Assembly (NCBI RefSeq): GCF_021869535.1
Contig: NW_026262712.1
Span: 47,846,884 to 47,910,883, forward strand
Direction of reading: 5' to 3'
Source of the DNA: Mytilus californianus
Lineage: Eukaryota > Mollusca > Bivalvia > Mytilida > Mytilidae
DNA length: 64,000 bases
The notes beneath the pieces were generated by a model, which saw only the letters and a program-made list of their open reading frames with translations, ran no database searches and was not told the origin of the DNA. Below, piece by piece: positions 36,403 to 48,400 of this stretch. The translations under genes were made by a program, and so were the position numbers. The first letter of the stretch is position 1; each line of letters begins with the position of its first letter.

Positions 36403-36434
36403 TGACGTCACCATTAATAGTAGATGTGACGTCA
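36403..36434. promoter_or_regulatory. Two perfect CRE octamers 24 bp apart
   Basis: TGACGTCA at 36403-36410 and 36427-36434, 70 bp before the 5.4-kb TTAA element. No adjacent gene. Confidence 0.3.
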
Positions 36435-37792
36435 TGAATCCCATATGAAATTTACTAACCCCATACCCCATACGGATTCATAGGAGGTCACCACATGACG
36501 GCGTTAAGGTAACACGATACCGAATGGCATATCTCCCGATTTCTAAAATTGTTGGCATCCTTGTACTTTGATTCGAGTTACATCGGAATATGAAATAAAA
36601 AATGGGGGTCACCATTCTTGTTTATTTGTAATTTTGATAAGAAAATGTCAATTTTGGCGCCAAATTTACATAGATATATAGGGAAAATACCTTTTTTCGA
36701 CTTCCTTTTCTAGATTTTTCTATGGATGGCTATTTTCTCATATACAGAAAAAGACTAAAAACTAACATAATATCCAGGATTGTATACCAAATCCATACAT
36801 GTATAAAAAAACATATGTCACCATCCTTGTTTTTTAGATAAATCGCTTCAAAGATGACCGATACGCTTAGACATTGACAAAAATATGTGACGTTACGGAA
36901 TACAGAATAACGTTATTTTTATTCAGAGGGATTGAAAAAAATATGTAACGGGACCTGAATGGTGTTTGTTATTTTATTTTCATTCCCCCTGGCGGAAATT
37001 TCCTAATAATTCAATATAACATTCGACTGAATTAATTCTATTTCCTAACTGGGTGCACTTTTAGCTTTCAAAACTGAATCTTCACCTTAACCCTACCTTT
37101 TGAAATACATTGAGTACAATTTGAAAAGTTATGTCTAAAAGACATATTTGATGCAGCCTTTAAAAAGGTTACACATTCTGTTAGTTGTGAAAACTATAAA
37201 AAAAATCAACATCCTGATAAAATACGTATTCTATAAATATAGTATACTCTGTATGATGTAAACGTGTGGGTTGTGTGCGTAGTTAGTCGGACAAACCTTG
37301 CAAACTGTATGCAAAATTTCACTTGAATAGACAAAGTTCAACATTCTGTCATTCGTGGAAAATTAGTAAAAAAAGTGATCCTGAGAATATACATGCACCC
37401 TCAATATCGGTAAAAAAATACTTGGTGCAATATATTATCAAAATGCCAAATTCAGCAATCTGTCATAAAAAAATTAAAATCTGACAAGATGCGCGTATTG
37501 TATATGTACTAACACCAAGTACATAATTTGAAAGTTAAAGCTTCAAAACTGTAATCCTACAAAATCAGCCGTATAAACCCTTAGGCTATATACCAAGTAA
37601 GGGACGGACTGTCGAAGGACACGGGTTAAACAATATGCTCCCAGCATTTTGTCAAGGGAGCAAAATATATATTAGCATATATGATGATGTTCTATTTTAT
37701 AAATAAATTGGTGACAAAATATCTTTTTGAATAAGCAGTTCATAGGGGAATGGTAATATGGAGATCTCAAATGTAGCAACGAAAGCAAGCTA

Positions 37793-37860
37793 ACGTCTAC
37801 GTCATTTGGTCTTTGATGGAAAGTTGTCTAATTGGCAATCATACCACATCTCATTATTTC
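37793..37860 (-). repeat. Family A head fragment, reversed, inside the 5.4-kb TTAA element
   Basis: TACGTCATTTGGTCTTTGAT, GGCAATCATACCACATCTC. It inserted after the host element, or was carried in it. Confidence 0.7.
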
Positions 37861-38447
37861 ATAAGCGATTGAGTTTTCTCTTGAAATACAAGAATTTTAA
37901 AGACTAACAAACACGTACTAGGAGACTGAAATATGTTGCTGTTATAGTTAAAATCTTACTTTTGTTGTGAACATGTGATGTAATAATTTGAGAGATTTAA
38001 TACTTGCCATACAAAAAAATACTCGTCCATCCTGCATTAGTCACGTGTTCTATAGATGTCTTTGGTTTTGTGTGTCGTTAAATGGCCATTTTCTGTTTTA
38101 TTGTATATCCCACATTTCCATTTATGCACACAAAGAAAAGCAACCCTTTTAATTTACATAAACACTTGTATACTTGTTGTAAAAACTCCTTTTAAGACTG
38201 CGAAGTATCTCGGGCTTTTCCCGACGACTATGTGAGCAATATGCCCATCCCCCAAAAGGCACCTTTGCTAATCGTCTGTGAGTCGTTTTGTCTCCCCACT
38301 TTGTGAAAAGGTGCGTTTTTTTATCAGTTGTACCTGTACATCATGTCCAACTCAAAACACCAAAAACACACCCCTCCCCTTAGGCAAAGTGCAAATTAAT
38401 ATGAATCTAAAATAAAATTGATTTTAAGATCTCATTGGATTCTTGTC

Positions 38448-38850
38448 CCCCGCGCGACACGTTGTGGTGGACATACAAATACTTGGCGTCCGTCCTTCCG
38501 TCCGTCCGTTTGTCTGTCTGTCGGGTCTTGTTAGCTCTCTGACGTGTACAATTCTTGCCTGATTTTTAAAAACTTATATATTAGGTTTATATCAGCGTTT
38601 TCGATGACAGGTTTGAAAATCAATGCCGATCAATTATTTTTAAAAGAGTCATGCCCCTTGGATATATTAGTTAATATATGGAACATTTCATTTTTAAGCG
38701 CTCTCACGTGTACAATTTTTGCCAGATCTTTAAATAATTTATATTAAAGGTTTATATTAGCATTGTCTTGGATAAGTTCGAAGGTCAGTGCTGATAAAAT
38801 ATTTTTAAAATAATTAGGCCCCTTGGAAATAATAATTATATCGGAAATTG
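38448..38850 (+). repeat. TCCG microsatellite head with two 166-bp tandem units
   Basis: (GTCC)n/(GTCT)n at ~38490-38522 precedes units beginning AGCTCTCTGACGTGTACAAT (38532) and AGCGCTCTCACGTGTACAAT (38698), each ending ATGCCCCTTGG or AGGCCCCTTGG. Nested inside the 5.4-kb TTAA element. Confidence 0.7.
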
Positions 38851-40183
38851 CATTGCATTTGGTCTCAAATCTGCATTTCTCTATTAACGATATTTATAAA
38901 AACAAAATTAAAGAACAAACAATTTTTGTTTAATTCTAATCAGTTTGTTTTTGCCGTTTGAATAAAATAGGTTAGTTAAAATATCTGTTTGTAGCTTGCT
39001 TGCGTTCGAAGTGCTTTTCTGGATTTACCTTCATCGAAGCACCGATCATTCATTCATTGTGGGGCCACAGGTTTTTAATTAATCGTTTGATTGTAAATTT
39101 CGAGAAAATAATTTATTACCGTCTCTTTATTTTAGCAATTAGATTGTGCCTGGTTACCAAGCATGCATATCGGTACACAGGTAACACCGATCTATAAATA
39201 ACCGAAACTCCTAAAATTTTGTAGACACACACGTGATTATTTCACATTCAATCCAGTCGCTCACTGCCAAGTTACGTACATTTTATACAATGAATCACAG
39301 GAAACACCGTGCATGCTTTTTTCTTGGTTATAGATATTAATTCTAAGTAAGATAATAAAAAAGTAGAAAAACATTGAAAACGGAGATATCCAAATCATTT
39401 ATTTTCAATTAATATTAGTTTACAATGGAATCTTTATCTCATCTCAAGGGGCGGCGGCACTTCGACCTTTTTATGGTAGGGGTGACAAGATGAGATATCC
39501 AATACCCCACCCTTTTCATATATCTTGAATAACAAAAGAACATACCCTAGCTATCATTTTTTTTACAATAATTATACCTACATATAGCTATCATTGTTAG
39601 GCTATTTCAACGGGACATGAATAGTTTTGGAAAAAGTCTTAAGCATTTACGACAGTAATCTTAATTGCATCTGTAAAAAAATATCGACATCAAGTTTCAG
39701 ATTCACAATCATCCACCTTGTTATATATTTCACCTAAATTTCTCGACCAGCGGCTCACCCCTTCCACATACCCCAAGATCTTTAGGGGATCTGGGTGTGG
39801 GCTGGGTTGGACGTTGTCTAGTTCTCCCTAGCTCTTTCTTTCAAGATAGCAGACGTTGAAGAATAGAAGACTAAAAAAACTCCAAATGAGAATATAAGAA
39901 GAATAAAACAAAACTACTCTCAGAAGATAAAAGCAATTATACATGTATGCTAGCATATTTAAGCAATGTTTGATATTTATGCATGATTTAAAAGGAGATG
40001 TGAAGTATACATAATGTATTTCGAAAGCAACCCAATAAAACAACAAACAAAACAATTTACTTCTAAAGTTCAACAGACGGTCTTTTACAATGGACATGTC
40101 ATTACATTTATCCTCCCAAGTCTAGCTATAATATGTAGCATAGTTGTGAATACATGTAAAAAATATCTTAATAGCAAAAAAAT

Positions 40184-40262
40184 CGCAAGGGGTTCCGCGG
40201 AACCCTGTGTCTCGCCTGCGATTGCTGCTATCAGCGTAAAGTGCAATGTTGACTTAAAAAGA
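40184..40262 (-). repeat. Reversed tail fragment of a GTCGAGC-type element
   Basis: GGTTCCGCGGAACCCTGTGT then CTCGCCTGCGATTGCTGCTA is the reverse complement of the tail at 55290-55345. Contains a perfect palindrome GGTTCCGCGGAACC. Confidence 0.6.
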
Positions 40263-42303
40263 GAGTCCATTTATCAGTATAAAGAACTTTAAAAAAAATT
40301 TCCAACTTTTTATTTAGATGCTTTTTCCTGGTCTTGAAGATTAGCTTATGTCCAAGTTTCATAACAATCCATGAAGGCTTAAAAATGTCAAAAAAAGAAA
40401 GTTTATACCAGACTGTCTGTATATGTTACCTGTAAAAAACTAAGTCCATCTATCAGAAAAAACTGTGAAAATAAAAAAAAATATTTTCAAAGGTTTGCTA
40501 CAAACGCAGATGATTAAGACATTACCCCTCCGTTTCCAGCGTTCATGCATTCCCCCAAAAAAGATATTGGTAAATCTAAAAAATTGTATAAGCCTTTTAT
40601 AAGTTTTGTAATCCACTTCAATTTCTATACAAGGCTATTCTAAATTTATTAAACTACAAAGCGAAAATATTTTCCACTTTCATCAGCTAAAGACGGCTAG
40701 CTTTTTAGAAAAGCTATTACTTGTTTCAGAATTGAATTGAAAGAAAAAGATGTAACGAGATCTGAATGATTAAATTTTATTTCGACCTAACCGAGTGCAC
40801 ATTTAGTGTTGACATCCAATACGTTTAAGCCTTTGTTAACTTTCTCCTTATTCCGATGTAGCTGTCCTGTTTAGACTGTGCTTACAAGATTACAATGCTA
40901 GTAGTTTATTTTAAACAAGCTTCCGAAACCATATCGGATTTATTCTGTACAGTCCAATAAATTTCTAAGACTGTTTACACTTGAAACATAGAGAAAGTTG
41001 TTCGGCCAAATAGCCAATTTCAACTACTTCTCTTTTTTCATTCCATGCCAGTAAACCAGTTTCTGTCTGAGTTTGTACGTCATGCATGGTGCTTTTTTTC
41101 GCTAAATTCTATCGGTATTCTTTTCCTAATAAATTTCCCTTTTCTATTTTGCTAGCGACGTTTTTCGGTGACTATTTAAAAACGAATGAGCTTCTTAGCG
41201 GAATTGCATTAATTGTGATACAATTCCCCGTATTTTCATACATTATCATGCGTTTCTAAAATTTGGATTTCTACTTTCAAAACAAAATTTCATCGGGAAA
41301 CGGCGTGCATCCTTAATAAGAATGTATTTCAAAACAAAAAACCCAACCCAGAATAAAAAACTCAGTCTGTTATGAATAAGAACATGTATAGATAAATCGT
41401 ACAAATGCTTACTTATCAATAGAAACAGAACATTTAAAAAGTATATATTTAAATGTGAAGAATGAGAAGAAAGGGAGGAAGACGCCGAAGCAATCAATTT
41501 CAAATAACGTATTGCATCAAATCCCTCGACATTCTGCATCTATGCAAAGTTACTATTATAATATTAATAAAATTAAAAGGTTAATTTACTGTTTATATTT
41601 CACCTAAGTATGATTTTTTTTCTCTCACTTTTGTTCTAATTATGCAAGATTTTTAGTTTTGTGATTGGATATGATACGTATAGAAAGCGACGCTAAAATG
41701 AAGGTATTTTTAATATATAATCACATATTATTTGCAAATTTGAAATAAAGAAACATTTATCTTTCAACTATTTTATACCAGACTGAGGCAAATTGTTTGT
41801 TTAATTCGTTCTAAGTTATTATAAAACATAAGGTTTTACGTATGCCGTCAATTTCAAAGATGTCGACAACAGCAGGAAGGATAACTCGTGGCGTAACGTC
41901 ATTCGGTATCGTGTAACCTTAAACTAATCACGTCATAATTTACCAAAATGCGATAAAAAGACATTGCAAATGAAAGGCAAAATTCACACACATAAAAACG
42001 GTTAAATCACACGTGTAAAAAGTAAGATAATTATAAAAGTCAGTATATAAACATTACAAACCCCATTCTGTTAACTAACGTGACAACAGATGTGGCGTAC
42101 AGGTACATATTATAACAAGGAACGATCAATTTTATTTAATGTTTATGTTTGCAACATTGACTGATATTGGTCGTCTCTGTGACTCAAACGACATTGGTGA
42201 CGAGAACTATTACATCACAATTTGTAGAACATTGGAGTTAGAAAGAATGATAAATTTACCACAACACTTTTGGTCAACCTTAACCAGCTCACCTTAACAT
42301 CAA

Positions 42304-42590
42304 ATAGATATAAGAAGATGTGGTATGAGTGCCAATGAGACAACTCTCCATCCAAGTCACAATTTATAAAAGTAAACCATCATAGGTCAAAGTACGGTCT
42401 TCAACACGGAGCCTTGGCTCACACCGCACTGCAAGCTATAAAGGGCCCCAAAAATTACTAGTGTAAAACCATTCAAACGGGAAAACCAACGGTCTAATCT
42501 ATATAAAAAACGAGAAACGAGAATCACTTATGAACCACATCAACAAACGACAACTACTGAACATCAGATTCCTGACTTAGGACAAAGTCT
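42304..42590 (+). repeat. Family A dispersed repeat
   Basis: AGATATAAGAAGATGTGGTA, CAACACGGAGCCTTGGCTCA and CATCAGATTCCTGACTTAGG. Starts ~380 bp after the 5.4-kb TTAA element. Confidence 0.8.
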
Positions 42591-42849
42591 GATTAACTAT
42601 TTAACTATCAAATATTGTTATATTAGAAATATCATGTAAACTTATCAAAGTTATAAATGTGAAAGTCAGTCCTCCGATTTAATATCATTGCATTGTTTAC
42701 ACAATATACACCTATATAATTGGACCTTATGTTCTGTATAACTATGTATTACTAATTGTATTTTTATGAGATATAAATTCATTCATTCATACAACGTGAT
42801 CTTGGTTTCCCGTGTAACATATTATGTCATACAACAAAATGAAAAATGA

Positions 42850-43190
42850 CATCACTGTCCCAGGTTAGGGGGGGGGGGGGGGGATCCTGCTAACATGTTT
42901 AACCCCGCCACATTCTGTATGTATGTGTCTGTCCCAAGTCAGGAGCCTGTATTTCAGTGGTTGTCGTTTGTTTATGTGTTACATATTTGTTTTTCGTTCA
43001 TTTTTTGTACATAACTTAGGCCGTTAGTTTTCTCGTTTGAATTGTTTTACATGGTCATTTCGGGGCCTTTTATAGCTGACTGTGCGGTATGGGCTTTGCT
43101 CATTGTCGAAGGCCGTACGGTGACCTATAGTTGTTAATTTCTGTGTCATTTGGTCTCTTGCGGAGAGTTGTCTCATCGGCAATCATATAT
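42850..43190 (-). repeat. Family A dispersed repeat, reversed, with a G16 run
   Basis: CACTGTCCCAGGTTAG then 16 G, AACATGTTTAACCCCGCCAC, CAGGAGCCTGTATTTCAGTG, AAGGCCGTACGGTGACCTAT and CGGAGAGTTGTCTCATCGGC. The homopolymer sits at the short G run of the family (GGTTAGGGGGAGGG). Confidence 0.8.
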
Positions 43191-43559
43191 CATTTATATC
43201 ATTTATATCAAATTATTGGCTTATAGGTTAATATATAATAATGCTGTTAACAGGAAACAGAAGAAAAACTTGAGTAATTTTACTGTATTAATCAACACAT
43301 AAAAATCCTTTTGTTTTTTATTTTAAATTTCCCCCCAAACACAAACCCTACATGATTTTGTTCCATCCCTAAATCTAAAAGGGAAAACTGGACTACTTCA
43401 GCTGAAGTACATAGGTGATTGGAAATATCTAATTTCAACTTATTTCTGTTGCATCAAATGTTATTCCCTATTTTACATACAAAGCGATATTACAGGCACA
43501 CTAAAGAAAACGTAAATAGATAAAAGATAGAGCTTCAAGATAAAGACAACATGCGCATT

Positions 43560-43800
43560 GTCGTTAAAATACATGACGACCTGGATTGAGCTACAGAAAA
43601 GAGAAAAAAGGGACAATAAAAATAAAGGATGGAAAGAAAATAGGAAAAAAATAGTTAAAAGAGATTATGGGGGTAGTAAACATGAGGAATATATAGAATA
43701 ATTATGGGTAAACACATAAAGAATAATAAGAGTAAATGACCTCAAAGTTTAAATGATGCAGAAATGAAGACATCCCTTTCCAGACCCTCATGAATAAGCA
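43560..43800 (+). repeat. Purine-rich dispersed repeat, copy 1
   Basis: A/G-rich run (GAAAAGAGAAAAAAGGGACA) ending AGACATCCCTTTCCAGACCC TCATGAAT. Copy 2 at 61570-61780 ends GGATCTCCATCCAGACCCTC. No coding content. Confidence 0.45.
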
Positions 43801-44394
43801 AAACGATATTCAAAGATCAATGTCGTATTGATAACCCTACCTTAACAAGTCAGTTTGTTTCATAAACATATATAGTTTCAATGGATTATATCCAAATGTA
43901 AATACTTTATAAACAAATGGACATTACATTAAGAAATATTATGTATATTGTAAGTGAGAAGTCATACGGAGAAAATCAAATTAGCTGCTTTACCATAAAA
44001 ATTAAATGCTTTTGCTGTTCCTCCAAGCGGAAAAATAAATGTTAATGAATATAAGAATATATTTCATTAAATTGATTAAAAAGTGAATATTTAAGTTTTT
44101 TTTCAATTTGTTCATTTTTTTATAGTTGGTTTCAATGTTAGTATTAAAATAACAGATGGTTCCATTATACCGTGTAACTAATACTAATAATAATAAAAAA
44201 AATAATTGTAGAATGATTTCTAGAAAAAAAAAACGCATGTCATTTAATGTGTCATAAAATTTAGATTTTTTTCCCCTGTAGGAAAGTCCTTATTAGGGCG
44301 CAGTAGTGGTAAACAAAATTGGCATAAAGGGCAAAACGACAAAAAATGAGTCCAAAAACTGAGAACAGTAAAAAAATGAAAATGTACTAAAATA

Positions 44395-44640
44395 AACTAA
44401 TGTGGTTGTCGTTTGTAGTTGTATATCATATTTGTTTCTCTTGTATTCTTTTGTGCATTAATCGGGCCGTTAGTTTTCTCGTTTGAATTGTTTTACATTT
44501 GTCATTACGGGGTCTTTTGTAGCTGAATATGCGGTATGGGTTTTGCTCATTATTGAAGGCCGTACGGTGACCCATAGTTGTAAACTTCTATGTCATTTGG
44601 TCTCTAATGGAGAGTTGTCTCATTGTCAATCGTACGACAT
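44395..44640 (-). repeat. Family A dispersed repeat, reversed, partial
   Basis: GTGGTTGTCGTTTGTAGTTG, GGGCCGTTAGTTTTCTCGTT, GAAGGCCGTACGGTGACCCA and GGAGAGTTGTCTCATTGTCA. Confidence 0.8.
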
Positions 44641-45175
44641 ATTATCTTTATAACGTTAGTTCATAAAGGAGGAAACATTCGCCACCATCCCGGATCCGGC
44701 CCCTTGAATCAAAACAGCTGTAACAGTAATAATTCATATTATTTGTGATACGAGAGGACAAATATACACACCATCTCTTAATACAAACATATGTTATATA
44801 GCAACATACTTTTTATACAAATAAGATAAGGAGATGCATACATTGATCAGATTTCACATATTTCATGTATGTTTCATTGTGCTTAAGTAATAGTAAACCA
44901 TTGTAAAAGCATTTCTATCTCATAAAAACCAAGTACAAATGTACACATGATGTATATATAATTTTTACTTTACTTTTTCATTTGTAAGAAATCATTGATC
45001 AAATTTTACGGTAGATAATAAATACTAAAATCGAAAAACTTAATTCAGAAAGATTAAGTAACATCTGGTCTGAATACAATCTGATAGAAAAATGTGATGA
45101 TAAAATTTACACAAAGTCATGAACTTATAATTTACAGCTGTAGAACCTTATACTCTCAATTTGTGAGAAGACGTC

Positions 45176-45479
45176 ATGCAATTTCAGAAATACGGAAGCC
45201 AGAAATGTCATTATTCAACTAGCAACACCATTATACATGTACTCAATTTGAAAGTTATAGGTTTAATTTCTCTTGTGTGTATCGTTTTCTGTGCAATATC
45301 ATATACGATGATGTATACAACTACTATATCAAGAAGGCTTGGTGGTGGAGTATTAGTCAGAAAGAGCAAAGATTTCACAACAAACAATAGCTGGATATTT
45401 ACGGAAAGTAATAAGACCCACAACATAAAATCACATAGAAATTCAGTGGATATCATTAGTACGACTTTAAAACCTGAAA
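45176..45479 (+). CDS. C1GALT1: Gene B exon 1: signal-anchor and stem
   Basis: 101 codons plus one base; donor GTAAGT starts at 45480. The anchor is preceded by a ~23-residue cytosolic segment, longer than in gene A. A possible acceptor (ATAATTTACAG, ending 45136) lies 39 nt upstream of the ATG, so a 5'-UTR intron is possible. Reading past the donor gives a poly-Lys/Asn run from an A-rich stretch, which I regard as intron. Confidence 0.88.
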
Positions 45480-48400
45480 GTAAGTACACTTTGTATTTCT
45501 ATTTAAGTGAAAGCACAACAACAACAAAAAACAACAAAAAAACAACAAAAAAACGAAAAAAAAAAAACGCGGGAAATGCCATGTTACCATCATAAGAATA
45601 GTTTTAAACGGATTTAATACTGGAAGAAATGTGTCGATGGTCAATTATTCAGTTACTGTTTCCATGGTAACGACGGCCATTTTAACCAAAAAATTAATCC
45701 AAATACCACATGTGCACATGACAGTAAATATTTCCACAAAGTTTCATTCAGTTTGGAAGACTTTTCCCCATTCTTTCTGCTTCTATGGCAATTGCATCTA
45801 TCTTTGAAATGCCAACCCCCGATTACACATATGCACATGGTGGTTAACATTAGTGCATAGTTATATTATAATTGGCTTTTTTGGGGTTCTTTTTTGTAAA
45901 AAAAGGGGGGGGGGGGTCCGTTTTATTCAACTAATGATAAAAAAATAAAATCTAAACAAATAAGAATAAAAGTTCTCTGTCGCAGTTGTACATTGTAGGT
46001 ACCAAATATTCAAAGACGCTGGCATAAAATTTGCATATTTATTAGTACTCCTTGTTCTTCACACAATTTTAAGTTAGATACAATATACATATATGTACCT
46101 GGTATTCCTTTATTTGTACTACATGTAGTGACCATGAGGTAGGCATCAGTTGTGAAAGAACATTTGATTCATTTAGAATCAAATCAAAAAATGTGTTCAC
46201 AATACATTGTCCTTCTTTGGATAATAGGAGACAGGGATGTAAACGTCAATGCGACAGCAATCCTACGACAAATAACCAATCGACATATTAGCAACTAAGG
46301 GTTTATTTATTGGGTATGTAACGAAAAAAGTGAAATACTAGTAATATATCCAAGAAGAAACTCCAGTTTACAATATTCTATTCAAGTACCGGTATTATCT
46401 TTTATAATTAAGATTTTCATTGGCAGAATCTAACAGTTATGTATGAATACATCTTGTAGAAGCTGATGGAATTCACGGTGTAGATATACGAATTTTGTGC
46501 TGGATAATGACTTGTCCCAATAACTTACACATCTTTGCTATCCACGTCAAAAATACTTGGGGAAAACGCTGTGATATATTGCTATTTATGAGTTCTAAAC
46601 CAGATAAGGATTTTCCAGCGATAGGTCTTCGTACACAAGAGGGGCATAATCACTTGACTGATAAATCCATGCAAGCATGGAGGCATGTGTTTGAACACTA
46701 CAGAGATAAAGCCGATTGGTTCTTTAAGGCAGACGATGACACGTATGTTATTGTAGAAAACCTGAAATATTTATTAAAAGATTATAATACAAGTGAACCT
46801 ATTTTCTTTGGACAACACTTTGTTAAACCTGATACAAAACAATCATTCAACACAGGAGGACCGGGCTACGTTTTGAGTAAAGAGGCATTAATAAAACTGG
46901 GAACAAGAGGAAACAACATTGAAGAATGTAAACAAGATGGGGAGTTTGAAGATGTTGATGTTTCTAAATGCCTACTTAAATTCGGTGTAAAAATTGGAAA
47001 TACCTTAGATGAACAACATCGTACTAGATTTCATCATTTGACTATAGACAAATACTTGTTTGGGACTTATCCTTCTTGGTATTATGAATACAACACGAAG
47101 ACGCTGAGTAAGGTAACTCATAAATTGTTGAATAAAACGAATTCTGAAGTGTTGGAGTCATATCAGAGCTATAACAATATAAAACAGTCAAAACAATAAA
47201 CAAATAAACGAATACTGTGGATTCATTTCGTGGGTACCAATTTTCGTGGATTGCAGAAAAATTGCCTTTTCGTGGATATGTGATTTCGTGGTTTTGCCAA
47301 AGTCTGCATATAACCTAATAGAAAATCTGCAGTTCGTTGAACATCTAAATTCGTGGTTCACCTCTACCCACGAAAACCGTGAAAATTGATATCCAACGAA
47401 TAATAATGAACCCACAGTAACAAAAAAATCCTTTAGTTAAGTTAACTTGATTTTGAAATGAAGGACATTTACTATATCAATTAAATGCTTTAAAGCAACA
47501 GTGAAAAAAAGAAAATTGTAAATCAGATTTTCAATTTTGAAAACTACATTAAATCAAACAAAACTAGTTTTTAATATCAAATTAAGAAGATGTAGTATAC
47601 TTGCCAATGAGAATGCAGAGACCAAAGGACGTAGATGTAAGCAACTATAAGTCACCGTACGGCTTTTCCCAATGAGCAAAACCCATACTGTAAAATAGGC
47701 TATGAAAGGTCTCTAATAGTTATACATGGCAAATGAATAAAGTTTGGCAAGATAAGTATTTCCAATCACATCATTCTATAAACTCGGTAATATTACAATC
47801 GAGTGAAAATATGCAACATAGACGTGATACTTGCAAAACTGCATGGAAGATAAGTTTGTGGTGACAAACTACATTGCGTAATTAGGAATCCGTCGTAGTA
47901 ATAAAATTGAGAATGGAAATGGGGAATAAGTCACAGAGACAATAACCCGACTAAAGAGAAGACAACAGCCGAAGGCCACCTATGGGTCTTCAACGCAGCG
48001 AGAAAATTCCTACCCGGAGGTGGTCCTCAGCTGGCCCCTAAATAAAATTGTAAGAATATAATATAATTAGATGTGGATTATAAATGTGAACAAGACAGCA
48101 ACCGTACAACACAAAAGGAATTAAAAACCATCTAGAGGTCAAGGTAAAACGTTTAACACGAAAGAATGTCAAGCTCTAAATCATCGTGCATGATTCTATA
48201 CGAGATGCGAATGAATGTCTGATTAGGCCTTCTAGAGTTATACCATCAACTTCCGATTCTTTTAGAAAACACACACAGGAAACAAACCGTAAGTTATGCT
48301 AATTTACATTGACAACTAACAGATTCTGACTATGACAGGCACATTATTATGTGGCGGGGTCCAACTGGCTATAATAACGTATTATATTTTATTTTATTGT

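Larger units (their letters stand above)
36508..41918. mobile_element. 5.4-kb TIR element with TTAA target duplication
   Basis: Left end GGTAACACGATACCGAATG; right end, reverse complemented, GGTTACACGATACCGAATG (one mismatch). TTAA flanks at 36504-36507 and 41919-41922. The interior contains a 166-bp tandem pair (38532-38850), a reversed GGTTCCGCGG repeat fragment (40184-40262) and a direct internal repeat (TATGTAACGGGACCTGAATG near 36940 versus the GATGTAACGAGATCTGAATG form near 40750). No open frame over ~100 codons, so no transposase is visible. Confidence 0.75.
43191..45175. other. No gene seen upstream of gene B
   Basis: Holds repeat copies listed separately. No TATA box or CpG-rich promoter is evident near gene B; the true first exon may be non-coding and farther upstream. 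Confidence 0.4.

Noticed and set aside
45211-45644. Minus-strand frames opposite gene B exon 1
   Set aside because: Shadows of the coding exon and of the A-rich intron start.
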